Shown in pieces: positions 5,513 through 15,344 of a stretch of DNA of 64,000 nt (position 1 is the stretch's first letter; each line of letters begins with the position of its first letter). Origin of the DNA: Alphaproteobacteria bacterium UBA6411 (GTDB lineage Bacteria; Pseudomonadota; Alphaproteobacteria; CAAGCB01; CAG-977); contig DJPN01000028.1 of the NCBI GenBank assembly GCA_002438565.1, positions 1 through 64,000 on the forward strand, read 5' to 3'. The notes beneath the pieces are model-generated. The model did not search any database. It was given only the letters and a program-made list of their open reading frames with translations, and was not told the DNA's origin. Both the position numbers and the translations under genes were made by a program.

Positions 5513-8500
5513 TTAGTCCCCCATGACTTTTGTCATCAGGTCGCTATAATTACTGACAACATCGTATTTCACTTCTTTGTTGCTTATGGATGCGAAATGT
5601 TTTTTAGCACATTCAATCTTTGCTTTTTCTATATCCCTTAATTCCAAAGACGACATATTTCCTTTTGTTTCAGCAACAAAGTAAATATGTTTGATGCGTT
5701 CTTGATTAAAAGCGATTGCCCAGTCCGGATTATAATTTCCGACCGGCGTTGAAATATAAAACCCTTTTGGCAGTTTTACATAAACAACGACATCTTGCGC
5801 CTGTTCGAGTTTTTCCGCAAAATCTTTTTCTATTGCGGAATCGTATAGCAAATGATCATAAATGTTTTTAGCGGTTGCAATAGCGTTGATGCCAAATTTT
5901 CCTTTGAGTGTCGGCTCCGTAAAAATGGAAGTGTCATAAACATCGTTATCGCCAATTTTTGTGTAACTGATATGCTGAACGATAAGAGTCGCTTTTTGTT
6001 CGTTAATAATGTTGCAGGCTTTAATGATGAACTCTTCCGGATTTTTCTTAAACTGATCAAAAACCGTTTTTTCCATACCCTGCAATATCTTTATGATTGT
6101 GGCGCGCGTCAGTCCTGTTCCATCAACCATTTTACCGACAAGATCATATTTAACGGATGTTCCGACCGATGTAATTTTTTCTGTTTTTGTCGCATTTTCT
6201 TTTGTTTCAAAGGCTGTTCCGTCAAACAAATCCTGTTTGGATTTAATGACTTTCATTGTTCCCGTCGTAATGTTCACAACGATTTTAGACACTCTTAAAT
6301 CTTTGTTCAAAGCGCGGACGGATTTTTCAACCAGTTCTTGTCCTTCAAAATCAACGGCATAAATGGATTTGACATTGATCTTTTTCCAAAGAGCCTGAAA
6401 TTCTTTTTTGGTAAGAGTTTCCTGATTTATTTTAACTTCAACGTCATTTTTACGCGCATCTTCCGGCATCATGCCTTTGACATCGTAAATCGTATCCAAG
6501 ATGCGAACAATACCGTCCGCACGGTCTTTGACTTCTTCCGGCAAAACAAGCGTTCCGGCATTTTTGTCGGCATAGTATTTTTCAGTCAATTCTCCTTGTT
6601 CATTAACATAGTCGTTTTTAACCATATTAAAGTAGATTTTTCCGGCTAAATCCGGCGAGATGGCTTCGCTGTTTCCGTCAGCATCTTGAATGAATTTGCC
6701 GTCAAACAAATCCGCCGTAACTTTCTTCGGTCTGTCGGTAATGACCTCTGCCAGTTCCGCTTGCAAACCTTTGGCAAAAGCGTCATAAGATTCGTTGGCA
6801 ATAACGGTCAAGATGTTAATGTTATGCACATCATCGCCCAGAACGGAAGCATCCATACGTTCGCCGTTCTGATTGACCGCCAAGCGCAAACCGCGCCCGA
6901 CTTCCTGACGTTTGCGCACTTCCGCGCCGCTTTGCTTTAAGGTGCATATTTGAAACACGTTCGGGTTATCCCACCCTTCTTTCAAGGCGGAGTGTGAAAA
7001 TATGAAACGCACCGGTTCTTTCCGATCCAAAAGGCGTTCCTTGTTTTTCATAATCAGGTCATAGGCATCAATATCGGTTGAGTTTTGCTCTTTTTTATCT
7101 ATTTTTCCGTCAATGAAGCGATTGCTTTTCTTGTCGATGGAAAAATAACCGGCGTGCGTCGCGCGAGCGTCAATGTTTTTCAAATAACGCACATATTCGC
7201 CATCACCCAGTTCGCCGACGTAATGGTCAATGATATTTTGATACTCTTCCTCGAACATTCGGGCGTAAATGCCGTTTTTAACCGCATTGCCCTCATATTC
7301 TTTATATTTTGACACTTCATCGATAAAAAACAGGGACAGCACTTTTATCCCCTTATAAAACAGCTGGCGTTCGCGCTCCAAATGGCTTTCAATCGTTTCC
7401 CTGATTTGAATACGGCGGATTTGATCGGAATCCTGCGTGTCTCCTCTTACTTGACCGACTTCGATTTTGGCTCCGTTTCTGAACTCGACCGTATTGTCCC
7501 GTCCGTCAATGCGGCTGACCGTATATCCCAAATACTCGTTTAAATTGCCAGAATGTTCATACAGATTATAGCCCTCGTTGACAATGCGCGTTGTCTTTCT
7601 GATGCCGGTCGCGCCCTTGATGTTATATTCCAAAGACGCCGTCGGCGCTTTGACGTTTGAAAGATTGAGATTCGCCAAATACAAATAACCGTCCGTGCCG
7701 GATTGACCGGAAACGCTGATGCCTTTAACGGCAATCTTTTTGACAAGCTTTTTGTTGTAAGCCTCCATCGCGTCCAAACGGTAAACCATGTTAAAAATGC
7801 GGTCTTTTCTATGCGTTGCCGAATATCGCAGCGTCATCAGCGGATTGAATTTTTTTAACCCTTCGCGCGTCGCTTCGCCTTCGACCGATTGAGGTTCGTC
7901 GATGATCAAAATCGGGTTTGTGTTTGCGATAATATCGATCGGGCGGCGCGAACGAAACTCATCAAGTTTCATGGAAATACGACGAGCGTCCTTTCCTTTT
8001 GCATTGAAGGCTTGCGAATTGATAATCATCACATAAATGCTGTTGGAGCCGGCAAATTGGTCAAGTTCGTTCAGATGTGCCGAATTATATACGAAATAGC
8101 GGATTTTCTTGCCGTATTCCTCGGCAAAGTGGTCTTCGGTAATTTGAAAGGATTTATAAACGCCTTCGCGAATGGCGATGCTGGGAACGACAACGATGAA
8201 CTTGCTCCAACCGTATTTTCGGTTAAGCTCGTACATTGTTTTAATATAGGTATAGGTTTTACCGACGCCGGTTTCCATTTCCACCGTCAGATTGTAACGC
8301 CCCTCCAAATCTTCCGACGGTTTGATGAGGTTTTCCCGTTGGATTTTTTGAAGGTTGTTCAGAATTGTTCCGTCATCAAGAACAACTTTCGCGTTTTTAA
8401 ATCCGGTAAAATCTTCGCCCAATTCGCCTTGCGCCGATTGATCGACGCCTTTATCAATCAAATAACTTATTCCTTCGTTTTTCGGCTGTCCGGCAAAAAC

Positions 8501-8560
8501 ATCGACAACCGCTTTGGCGGCATCGGCTTGAAACTTTTGATGCTTGAAACGTAATTTCAT
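5513..8560 (-). CDS. res: Type III restriction enzyme, Res subunit
   Basis: A 1015-residue superfamily 2 helicase-nuclease, the restriction half of a type III restriction-modification system; with Mod it translocates from unmodified asymmetric sites and cuts DNA. Visible: Q-motif-like N-terminus (FKHQKFQADAAKAVVDVF), Walker A METGVGKTYTY (about residue 95), Walker B IIDEPQSVEG, motif VI region FSHSALKEGWDNPNVF with RQEVGRGLRLAV, and near the C-terminus NPDWAIAF...YFVAETKG, the D...E-x-K arrangement of a PD-(D/E)XK nuclease. Full length for the family. It begins 12 bp after mod ends, with GGGGCGG before the ATG, and is the last full gene of the four-gene operon starting at 14605. Confidence 0.93.
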   Translation of the reverse strand: MKLRFKHQKFQADAAKAVVDVFAGQPKNEGISYLIDKGVDQSAQGELGEDFTGFKNAKVVLDDGTILNNLQKIQRENLIKPSEDLEGRYNLTVEMETGVGKTYTYIKTMYELNRKYGWSKFIVVVPSIAIREGVYKSFQITEDHFAEEYGKKIRYFVYNSAHLNELDQFAGSNSIYVMIINSQAFNAKGKDARRISMKLDEFRSRRPIDIIANTNPILIIDEPQSVEGEATREGLKKFNPLMTLRYSATHRKDRIFNMVYRLDAMEAYNKKLVKKIAVKGISVSGQSGTDGYLYLANLNLSNVKAPTASLEYNIKGATGIRKTTRIVNEGYNLYEHSGNLNEYLGYTVSRIDGRDNTVEFRNGAKIEVGQVRGDTQDSDQIRRIQIRETIESHLERERQLFYKGIKVLSLFFIDEVSKYKEYEGNAVKNGIYARMFEEEYQNIIDHYVGELGDGEYVRYLKNIDARATHAGYFSIDKKSNRFIDGKIDKKEQNSTDIDAYDLIMKNKERLLDRKEPVRFIFSHSALKEGWDNPNVFQICTLKQSGAEVRKRQEVGRGLRLAVNQNGERMDASVLGDDVHNINILTVIANESYDAFAKGLQAELAEVITDRPKKVTADLFDGKFIQDADGNSEAISPDLAGKIYFNMVKNDYVNEQGELTEKYYADKNAGTLVLPEEVKDRADGIVRILDTIYDVKGMMPEDARKNDVEVKINQETLTKKEFQALWKKINVKSIYAVDFEGQELVEKSVRALNKDLRVSKIVVNITTGTMKVIKSKQDLFDGTAFETKENATKTEKITSVGTSVKYDLVGKMVDGTGLTRATIIKILQGMEKTVFDQFKKNPEEFIIKACNIINEQKATLIVQHISYTKIGDNDVYDTSIFTEPTLKGKFGINAIATAKNIYDHLLYDSAIEKDFAEKLEQAQDVVVYVKLPKGFYISTPVGNYNPDWAIAFNQERIKHIYFVAETKGNMSSLELRDIEKAKIECAKKHFASISNKEVKYDVVSNYSDLMTKVMGD

Positions 8561-8572
8561 GAAGCCGCCCCT

Positions 8573-10690
8573 TTATAATACTTTGATTGTCGTGTTCGGA
8601 GATTTCAATTTAAAGATTTCGCCCACATTGACGCGCGCGGCATCGCCGGCGAAACCGCTGTCGCGGAAAACGGCGCGGAGAGGCTGCAACTCCGCGATTT
8701 GTTTGATGGCGTCTTCGGAAATCTTGTCATCGAAGCAAGCGACCAACGCCCCCTCGTCAACGATGTGAACATTATATCCGGCAACGGTTTGAACTTTGTG
8801 CGGCAGTGAAAGTTCCAATCCCCATTCAAGCATACAAGCGTACAGCAAATCTTCGGGCGTGCGGTCGTCTTTGATGTTGCTTGCCATGTCAACCAAATCT
8901 TTCTGATTGTATTCTTCGGGCGTGTAATAAACGTCTTTCATATTGCCGTCGTCAAGTTTCAAAACGCGAAACCCGATGTCGAGGTCTATTTTGCCGCTTT
9001 CTTCAACGATTTTCTTGCCGGCGCGGCGGATGCGTTCCTTGCCGATTTCGCAGATGTTTTTATATCCCGCCTTATAGGCTTCGGATTTTTCGTCGCAAAC
9101 TTCCGGTAATTGAACCATTATAAACTTGCGTTTACCGCCGTCTTCAGCATTCAACTGCATGACTGCGTGCGCTGTTGTTGCTGAACCCGAGAAAAAGTCA
9201 AGGATTGTTATATCTCTCTTGTTTTTTCCATTATAAGATTGCATAAAATACTTTAATAACTCTGGATTTTTAGGATTATTAAATCCTATGCCTGGCATCA
9301 ATCCATCATTACCATTTAGCACAGTTGTTCCAGCACTATTTGTTATTTTTACCAAACTTTGCAGAGGAAGATTGTTTGATTTTATAAAGTATTTCTTTTC
9401 ATTTATTTCAACGATATCGTCCTCGCAAACAAACTCTTTTTTAATAACATTTTTATTCTTCTTTATAAGAACTTCATTTTTATTCCATAAATCCTTAAAG
9501 TTACTTAACGACCACGTCCAGCACCCCAATTTCCCTCCTTTTCTTTTTGGAGGTCTTATTTTTACATAACCCAAAGACAATAACTCTTTATCATCTGTAT
9601 ATACATCCGTTTCCGTAGAATCACCTGTTATTTTCTTTGCGTCATAATCCATAACTGCAACGGCATGAATAAACTTTTCACTATTTTCAAAATAATTAAA
9701 ACCAGGATACTTTTTGCTCACTAAATTCGTGCGCTCCAGCAAAGTGTTATGATTCCCTGTTGCCCCACTTTGCGTTCCTTCGTAATAGTAAATTGTGTAG
9801 CCTAAATTCGTGCGCTCCAGCAAAGTGTCGTGACCGCTAGATGCCCCTGTATCACGCCCTAAATAAAAACTATTCTCAAACACTTCATGCGGCACATCAT
9901 TATTATATGTCAATAATAATTGACAATTTTCTTTTGTATAAACAAGTATGTATTCATGATTTTTCTGGATACTTTTGGAATCATTCTGCGTATTTCCCTT
10001 TAACTGGATCAGCATCCCGTAAAAATTGCTTACCCCAAATACCTCATCGCATATTTTTTTCAAATTAGCCTGTTCATTGTCATCAATGGAGATAAAAATC
10101 ACTCCATCTTCGGAAAGCAGATTACGCGCTAATTTCAGGCGCGGATACATCATTGAACACCACGAGGAATGGAAACGTCCGTTGGTTTCTGTGTTCTTAA
10201 ACATACGATAACCGCTTTCATCTATGGCACCGACTTCTTCGTCATACGCGTCCTTGTTCGTGCTGTAATCGTCAGGATAAATAAAACTGTCGTTGCCGGT
10301 GTTATAAGGCGGATCGATGTATATCATTTTGACCTTATTCAAATAACTTTCCTGCAAAAGTTTCAAAACGTCCAAATTGTCGCCCTCGATATAAATGTTT
10401 TGCGTATTTTCCCAATCGACGGATTCTTCCCGACACGGACGCAACGTCTTGCGAATGGGCTTGCACGCTTCAATCATTGCCTGTTTTTTGCCAACCCATG
10501 TAAAATCATAGCTTTCATCGCCGTCAATCACTTTGGTAGAAAGAAGCTGTTCCAATTTCTTGGCATCGACCGCCGCAACAATTTCGCCGTTCTCGTCTTT
10601 GCTTTCGGTAATGACCTCCGGAAACATTTCTTTTAACTTTGCTAAATTATCCAGCGTTTGATTGGCTGTTTCCATTTTCATTTTATCCAT
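8573..10690 (-). CDS. mod: Type III DNA methyltransferase, Mod subunit
   Basis: A 705-residue beta-class adenine-N6 methyltransferase that also supplies sequence recognition for Res. Motif IV DPPYNTGNDSF is at about residues 126-136; motif I FFSGSATTAHAVM is in the C-terminal third, the beta-class order with the target recognition domain (TRD) between. The TRD-coding DNA (about 9200-10050) is visibly more A/T-rich than both flanks and holds an 81-bp-spaced direct repeat encoding TLLERTNL twice, so it has probably been exchanged or is evolving fast. The start ATG overlaps the DUF4391 stop (ATGGATAA), and res follows 12 bp downstream, so translation is coupled. Confidence 0.93.
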   Translation of the reverse strand: MDKMKMETANQTLDNLAKLKEMFPEVITESKDENGEIVAAVDAKKLEQLLSTKVIDGDESYDFTWVGKKQAMIEACKPIRKTLRPCREESVDWENTQNIYIEGDNLDVLKLLQESYLNKVKMIYIDPPYNTGNDSFIYPDDYSTNKDAYDEEVGAIDESGYRMFKNTETNGRFHSSWCSMMYPRLKLARNLLSEDGVIFISIDDNEQANLKKICDEVFGVSNFYGMLIQLKGNTQNDSKSIQKNHEYILVYTKENCQLLLTYNNDVPHEVFENSFYLGRDTGASSGHDTLLERTNLGYTIYYYEGTQSGATGNHNTLLERTNLVSKKYPGFNYFENSEKFIHAVAVMDYDAKKITGDSTETDVYTDDKELLSLGYVKIRPPKRKGGKLGCWTWSLSNFKDLWNKNEVLIKKNKNVIKKEFVCEDDIVEINEKKYFIKSNNLPLQSLVKITNSAGTTVLNGNDGLMPGIGFNNPKNPELLKYFMQSYNGKNKRDITILDFFSGSATTAHAVMQLNAEDGGKRKFIMVQLPEVCDEKSEAYKAGYKNICEIGKERIRRAGKKIVEESGKIDLDIGFRVLKLDDGNMKDVYYTPEEYNQKDLVDMASNIKDDRTPEDLLYACMLEWGLELSLPHKVQTVAGYNVHIVDEGALVACFDDKISEDAIKQIAELQPLRAVFRDSGFAGDAARVNVGEIFKLKSPNTTIKVL
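9721..9828 (-). repeat. Direct repeat inside the Mod target recognition domain
   Basis: The 27-bp block that starts CTAAATTCGTGCGCTCCAGC occurs at 9721-9747 and exactly again at 9802-9828, 81 bp (27 codons) apart and in the same reading frame. The encoded peptides are GATGNHNTLLERTNL and GASSGHDTLLERTNL. Loss or gain of a unit would stay in frame. Confidence 0.9.
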
Positions 10691-11336
10691 TGTCCGCTTT
10701 CTCCAATGATTGTATTTGCGTTTGAATTTTTTTGATTTGTGTGCGAATTTCGCATTGACGGTTGAACTGCTTTTCCGCAGCCATTTTCTTGGTTAAAACA
10801 TCAATCCGCCGCTGCAAATCGTCGATTTTCGCCGATTTGACAACGCGGGTTTTCAAATCCGTTTCTTCGGTTTTCGACAGCGTCGCGGACAGCGATTCCA
10901 AAATCCCCGCGTATATCGCGTCCGTTCTGCCGCCCGTTATCGGAAGAACGGGATCTTCCGTCCAACCGCCGTGAAAGTATCGGACGACCGCCGTTTTGTT
11001 GTTGGCGGATTTTTCCTTGTACGCCGCCCAAATCTGACGCAAGCCACCGTATTCCATGACATAGACGATCGTGTACGGAATGGTTTTGTCGATCGCTTCC
11101 AATATCTTCGGATTGAAATCCCGCCTTTTTAAACGGATGTGGAAAATTTCCAGTTCCTCTATATCGCCGCCCGCGGATACGTTCATTGTTTTGGGCGCGA
11201 TTTTGTTCGCCCAAACGATTTTTTCAATGTCGTCCGTGAACGCCTGTCTGACGGCGGGGGACAAATCCGCCCGATCGAAAAATTTTTGCTTCGCGACGAA
11301 CTTGTTGACTTCGGTTGATTGCGGCAGTCCTAACAT
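10683..11336 (-). CDS. DUF4391 protein of the extended type III R-M operon
   Basis: A 217-residue cytosolic protein of the DUF4391 family: conserved-looking blocks are IVWANKIAPKTMNV, EIFHIRLKRRDF, IPYTIVYVMEYGGLRQIW and a C-terminal coiled coil (DDLQRRIDVLTKKM...IQTQIQSLEKA). Members I know of sit beside type III-like mod/res genes and SNF2 helicases; the biochemical role is unknown to me. ATG at 11336 is preferred because GGAGG lies 5 bases upstream; the frame also opens at 11360. It overlaps the helicase stop by 7 bp and the mod start by 8 bp, a tightly coupled operon. Confidence 0.8.
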   Translation of the reverse strand: MLGLPQSTEVNKFVAKQKFFDRADLSPAVRQAFTDDIEKIVWANKIAPKTMNVSAGGDIEELEIFHIRLKRRDFNPKILEAIDKTIPYTIVYVMEYGGLRQIWAAYKEKSANNKTAVVRYFHGGWTEDPVLPITGGRTDAIYAGILESLSATLSKTEETDLKTRVVKSAKIDDLQRRIDVLTKKMAAEKQFNRQCEIRTQIKKIQTQIQSLEKADNG

Positions 11337-14300
11337 TCGTCCTCCACAACCAAAAAGCAAATCAATTCAAAATCGTCCAATCCCGATATTTTGTTTTCCA
11401 GCGCCGTCGTGCCGCCGGCGGAAAACAGGCTGTCGATTTCGCTTTCGTCCTTGACCGATATAATGGACGAAATGGCGTCGCCCAGCAGTTTGGAGTACAG
11501 TTTCATATCCCGCCCGTCGCGCGTTAAACGGTTGAACGCCGCGCAAACGTCCTTGTCGGGTTCGCTTTTGCCCTTGCACGCCAGACGCAGTTTATCCAGC
11601 AATTCTTTCGGTTGCAGGTGATTGCAAACGATGCCGCCGTCTTTTTGCAAATACACCATGTAAAACGGGTGCAGACGGTTCATGTCGTTGATGTTCGCGG
11701 CGCGGTCGATGTTTTTCAAAATGAAAATCACGCCCGCCGGCATATCGGGCGACGAACGGACGACGGCGTTCATGCCCGTCGGATTTTTTTCGATGTCGGG
11801 ATTTTGCTTGATGTATTCCAGCAAATCCAACCGAAACTCGTTCAATCCCAAATCCAAAATGGAAACGCCGGTTCCCATGTCTTCCAAATCGACGATTTCC
11901 TCGTGCAGTTTTTCCAACTGCTTTTTGCGATACTGCAAATCGGGATCGTCTTCGGGATTGATGACGTTGCCGCCGTCCGCCGCGATGGAAACGATTTTCA
12001 TGCGGTTTTCGACGCGGGCTTTCAGTTTGATGTATTCGTCCAGATCGATATGCGCCCAGAAATTCACCAGCTGGATTTTTTCGTTCAAACTGCCGATGCG
12101 GTCGATGCGCCCGAAACGCTGGATGATGCGGACCGGGTTCCAATGAATGTCATAGTTGATCATGTAATCGCAATCTTGCAGGTTTTGCCCTTCGGAAATG
12201 CAGTCTGTCGCGATTAAAACGTCGATGTCCTTCAAGTTCGCGGCGTCGGGTATCAAATGCCGCTCTTTCGACACGGGCGAAAAGCACGTCAAAACCGTGT
12301 TCATGTCGTGCGGCAAATCCCTGACGGTGCTTTTCCCGTCAATGCTGCCGCTGATGATCGCGCTTTCCAAACCGAAACGGTCTTTGACATACGGGGCGAC
12401 GTGTTCGTACAAATACTCCGCCGTGTCGGAAAACGCCGTGAAAATCAGAATTTTTTTGTTGTTCGCGTTTATCGGGTGTTCAATCTTGTCCCCAATGACT
12501 TTCAGCAGCGTTTGCAGTTTGTAATCGTCAGCCGCGCCGATGCCGCCCGTTTCCGTCAGCAGATGACGCAAAATGACCGCGTCCGCTTTCAAATCCCGTT
12601 TCCACGTCAGATAATCCATATCCGCCAAGGCGATGCGGACTTTGTCGCCGATAAACAAATCCGCATCATCGTCGTCCGACAGTTCGGCGCCGTCGCTTTC
12701 ATCGACGGATTGGTCAATTATAGCGCCGCTTGTTTGTTTCAACGCGTATTTGTCAATGACATCAATGACCTTTTCGATTTTTCCCAAAATGCGCGAAACC
12801 GTTTGATTGAACGAATAAACGGAACTTTCCATGCGCTTCATCAAATTCGTACTGATCAGGCGGCACATGCCGCGTTCGCGGTCTTTTTGGCGAAAGAAAA
12901 CGCCCTTGCTGACATTGCGCCCGTACAGGCTTTCGTATTTGTCGATTTTGCTGGCGAAAATGTATTCCGACGGCGTATAGACGCATAGCGACAATTTCAG
13001 CAAATCGTTGAAAATCTCCGCATACGAAACGGTGTCTTCCTTCAAGCTTAACTGCGGGCGGAAGTTTATCGGCTTCAAGCGGTCGGGGAATTTTCCGATG
13101 CCTGTCGTGTCGTAATATTTTTCAATATGCTTGCGCGATCTGGCGATCGTGACGCTGTCCAGCAAGTCGAAGAAATCAAAACTCAGCATGCCCAGCAAAT
13201 GCTGCGTCGTCCGCTCCTGAGGCGGCAGAGCGTTCCAGCGGTTGAACGCCTTTTGCGCCTGACTGAATATCAAATCGACGCTTTTGTTTTCGCCGAGTTT
13301 GTCGTTAATCAAAGCGGCATTGCCTTCGTAAGTCAAAGACAGCTGATTTTTCAAATCGATAAACTGGTTGTTGACGGGCGTCGCCGACAGCATCAGCACT
13401 TTTGTTTTCACGCCCTGCCGAATGACTTTTTCCAACAGAATGTTGAACCGGTTGTTTTTTAATTCGCCCGCGTCGGTTAAATACGTTTGCCCGCCGTTTC
13501 GAAAGTTGTGGGATTCGTCAATGACAACCAGATCGAAGTTTCCCCAATTCAGACGGTCGAGTTTGATGCCGTTCGATTCTCCGCGCGTCCGCGATAAATC
13601 GGTATGATATAGGACTTTGTAGCGCAGTTTGTCGGCAACCAGCGGGTTGTTATAATAATTTTCCTTGTAAATCTGCCAGTTGTCGCTCAACTTTTTCGGG
13701 CAAAGAACCAAAACGTCCTTGTTCCTGTTTTCATAGTATTTGATAACGGAAAGAGCGGTGAACGTTTTCCCCAGACCGACGGAATCCGCCAGTATGCAGC
13801 CGTTGTATTTTTCCAGTTTGTTGATGATGGCAAGCGCGGCGTCCTTTTGAAAATTAAACAGTTTGTTCCAAATGACGCTGTTTTTAAATCCGGTGGCTTC
13901 GTTCGGCAGAACGTCTTCGTTCAGATCTTCCAAAAATTCGTTGAAGATGTTGTACAGCGTGAAAAAATAAACAAATTCGGGGCTGTTTTCGTTATAGACG
14001 CTGACGATGTTTTCAACGATTTCGTCGGTAACGTCCTGCAAACGTTCAGCATCGTTCCAAATTTGGTTGAAACATTGCAGATAGCTTTGGCTGAACGGCG
14101 CGTCAAAGCGGTTGATGATGGAAAAGCAGTCGTTGCCCTTTTCGCATCCCAAATCGACTGTCGAAAAGCCGTTGACCGGATAATACGCCGTGTTTGACGC
14201 GTCGGGCTGTTCTATGTCGATCAGTCCGGGAATGTTTTGCCCCGTCCTGTTCGACTTAAAACGGGCGCGTTTTCTTATCCAATCCGCGCACTCTTTGGCA

Positions 14301-14605
14301 ATGGCTTTTTGCGTCAGTTCGTTGCGCAGTTTTATTTCAAACTCCGTGCCGTAAATGCTCTTTTCACGGTTTAAGCGCGGAATGTAAAACTCGCGCTTCT
14401 CCTTTGCCGTTTTTTCCGCGATAAATGTCGGAGAGGTAAAGATAAATCTAAATTCTTTAACCTGTTCAAGCTGTTTTTTTAACGCTTCAAAAGCATAGAT
14501 TGAAAAATACGCGGCGGCGACGGAAAGACGCGAATCCTTCCTGATTTCGACTTCCAAATCTTTTTTCAGAATGGAAGAAACGTTGTCGAAAACTTTAATA
14601 TCCAC
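11330..14605 (-). CDS. SNF2-type helicase with PLD-like N-terminus (defence operon)
   Basis: A 1091-residue protein. The first ~150 residues (SILKKDLEVEIRKDSRLSVA, FRFIFTSPTF) resemble the phospholipase-D-like nuclease modules found at the front of this helicase group, though I do not see a complete HKD motif. The helicase core has Walker A ILADSVGLGKTFTAL (about residues 273-287), DEAH-box-like VVIDESHNFRN, motif III MLSATPVNN, and in the second RecA lobe ATDCISEGQNLQ and IQRFGRIDRIG (motif VI arginine finger). First gene of the operon helicase-DUF4391-mod-res, so it probably acts with the R-M enzymes. GTG at 14605 is the start; the ribosome site is weak. Confidence 0.85.
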   Translation of the reverse strand: MDIKVFDNVSSILKKDLEVEIRKDSRLSVAAAYFSIYAFEALKKQLEQVKEFRFIFTSPTFIAEKTAKEKREFYIPRLNREKSIYGTEFEIKLRNELTQKAIAKECADWIRKRARFKSNRTGQNIPGLIDIEQPDASNTAYYPVNGFSTVDLGCEKGNDCFSIINRFDAPFSQSYLQCFNQIWNDAERLQDVTDEIVENIVSVYNENSPEFVYFFTLYNIFNEFLEDLNEDVLPNEATGFKNSVIWNKLFNFQKDAALAIINKLEKYNGCILADSVGLGKTFTALSVIKYYENRNKDVLVLCPKKLSDNWQIYKENYYNNPLVADKLRYKVLYHTDLSRTRGESNGIKLDRLNWGNFDLVVIDESHNFRNGGQTYLTDAGELKNNRFNILLEKVIRQGVKTKVLMLSATPVNNQFIDLKNQLSLTYEGNAALINDKLGENKSVDLIFSQAQKAFNRWNALPPQERTTQHLLGMLSFDFFDLLDSVTIARSRKHIEKYYDTTGIGKFPDRLKPINFRPQLSLKEDTVSYAEIFNDLLKLSLCVYTPSEYIFASKIDKYESLYGRNVSKGVFFRQKDRERGMCRLISTNLMKRMESSVYSFNQTVSRILGKIEKVIDVIDKYALKQTSGAIIDQSVDESDGAELSDDDDADLFIGDKVRIALADMDYLTWKRDLKADAVILRHLLTETGGIGAADDYKLQTLLKVIGDKIEHPINANNKKILIFTAFSDTAEYLYEHVAPYVKDRFGLESAIISGSIDGKSTVRDLPHDMNTVLTCFSPVSKERHLIPDAANLKDIDVLIATDCISEGQNLQDCDYMINYDIHWNPVRIIQRFGRIDRIGSLNEKIQLVNFWAHIDLDEYIKLKARVENRMKIVSIAADGGNVINPEDDPDLQYRKKQLEKLHEEIVDLEDMGTGVSILDLGLNEFRLDLLEYIKQNPDIEKNPTGMNAVVRSSPDMPAGVIFILKNIDRAANINDMNRLHPFYMVYLQKDGGIVCNHLQPKELLDKLRLACKGKSEPDKDVCAAFNRLTRDGRDMKLYSKLLGDAISSIISVKDESEIDSLFSAGGTTALENKISGLDDFELICFLVVEDEC

Positions 14606-14710
14606 TTTTTACCGCTTTATGCGCATTAAACCTTCCATTTTTTTTAAGATTGCGGCGCTTTGGAGATTGAAAGGTTTGGCAAGAAAGAGTATGTTAAAAT
14701 GTATGGAACC

Positions 14711-15322
14711 TTAGATGTTAAGGTTTTGATTTTTCTTTAAAAATTTATACAGCGTTCCGTAGCAGACATTCAATTTTTTGGCGATTTCCTGTTTCGGCAT
14801 TTTTTGGCGCAACAGTCTGTCCAGCAAATCCTCTTTGCCGTCCAGCGCGTGACGTTTGTTTCGGCTTCCGCAAGGTCTGCCGAGCGTTTTGCCGTTCATT
14901 TTGCGGCGGGCGAGAGCTTCTTTGGTGCGTTTGCTGATCATCTCGCGTTCCAGTTCGGCGACCAGCCCGAAAGCGAATGCCAGAATCTTGCTCTGCACGT
15001 TGTCGCCCAACTCGTAGCCGTCTTTAACAGTTAGCACTTTCGCGCCGATCTTCATGCAATGTTCCAAAATGGAAATGACCATAAACAGCCGCCGCCCCAG
15101 CCGCGACAGTTCCGAACAGATGGTCACGTCCCCTGATTTTATCCGTTTCAGCAGCTTGCCGAGTTTGCGCTTTTCGGGTTCTTTTATCCCCGACACGCCG
15201 TCGTCGATAATCCAGCTTTCAATCGGAACGCCTTGTTTTTTCGCCAACTCCTCCACGCCGATCTTTTGGTTTTCGCAATCCTGTTTGTCGGTCGATACCC
15301 GCAAATAGCCGTATACAGTCAT
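14711..15322 (-). CDS. Serine recombinase, resolvase/invertase family
   Basis: A 203-residue small serine recombinase. YGYLRVSTDKQD at the N-terminus holds the nucleophile serine; SRLGRRL and the long E helix (LVAELEREMISKRTKEALA) follow, then a C-terminal helix-turn-helix (MPKQEIAKKLNVCYGTLYKFL). Such enzymes resolve cointegrates or invert DNA segments; the size excludes a large serine integrase. It follows virB6 by 22 bp with a good AAAGGA site and is last in the T4SS operon. A target site (paired inverted res/hix sites) was not identified, so whether it resolves the element or flips a segment is open. Confidence 0.88.
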   Translation of the reverse strand: MTVYGYLRVSTDKQDCENQKIGVEELAKKQGVPIESWIIDDGVSGIKEPEKRKLGKLLKRIKSGDVTICSELSRLGRRLFMVISILEHCMKIGAKVLTVKDGYELGDNVQSKILAFAFGLVAELEREMISKRTKEALARRKMNGKTLGRPCGSRNKRHALDGKEDLLDRLLRQKMPKQEIAKKLNVCYGTLYKFLKKNQNLNI

Positions 15323-15344
15323 CTCTTTTTCCTTTGCTTAAAAA

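Noticed and set aside
14711..15322. Element integrase
   Set aside because: The 203-residue serine recombinase is resolvase/invertase sized and lacks the long C-terminal part of large serine integrases; the integrase is probably outside the window.
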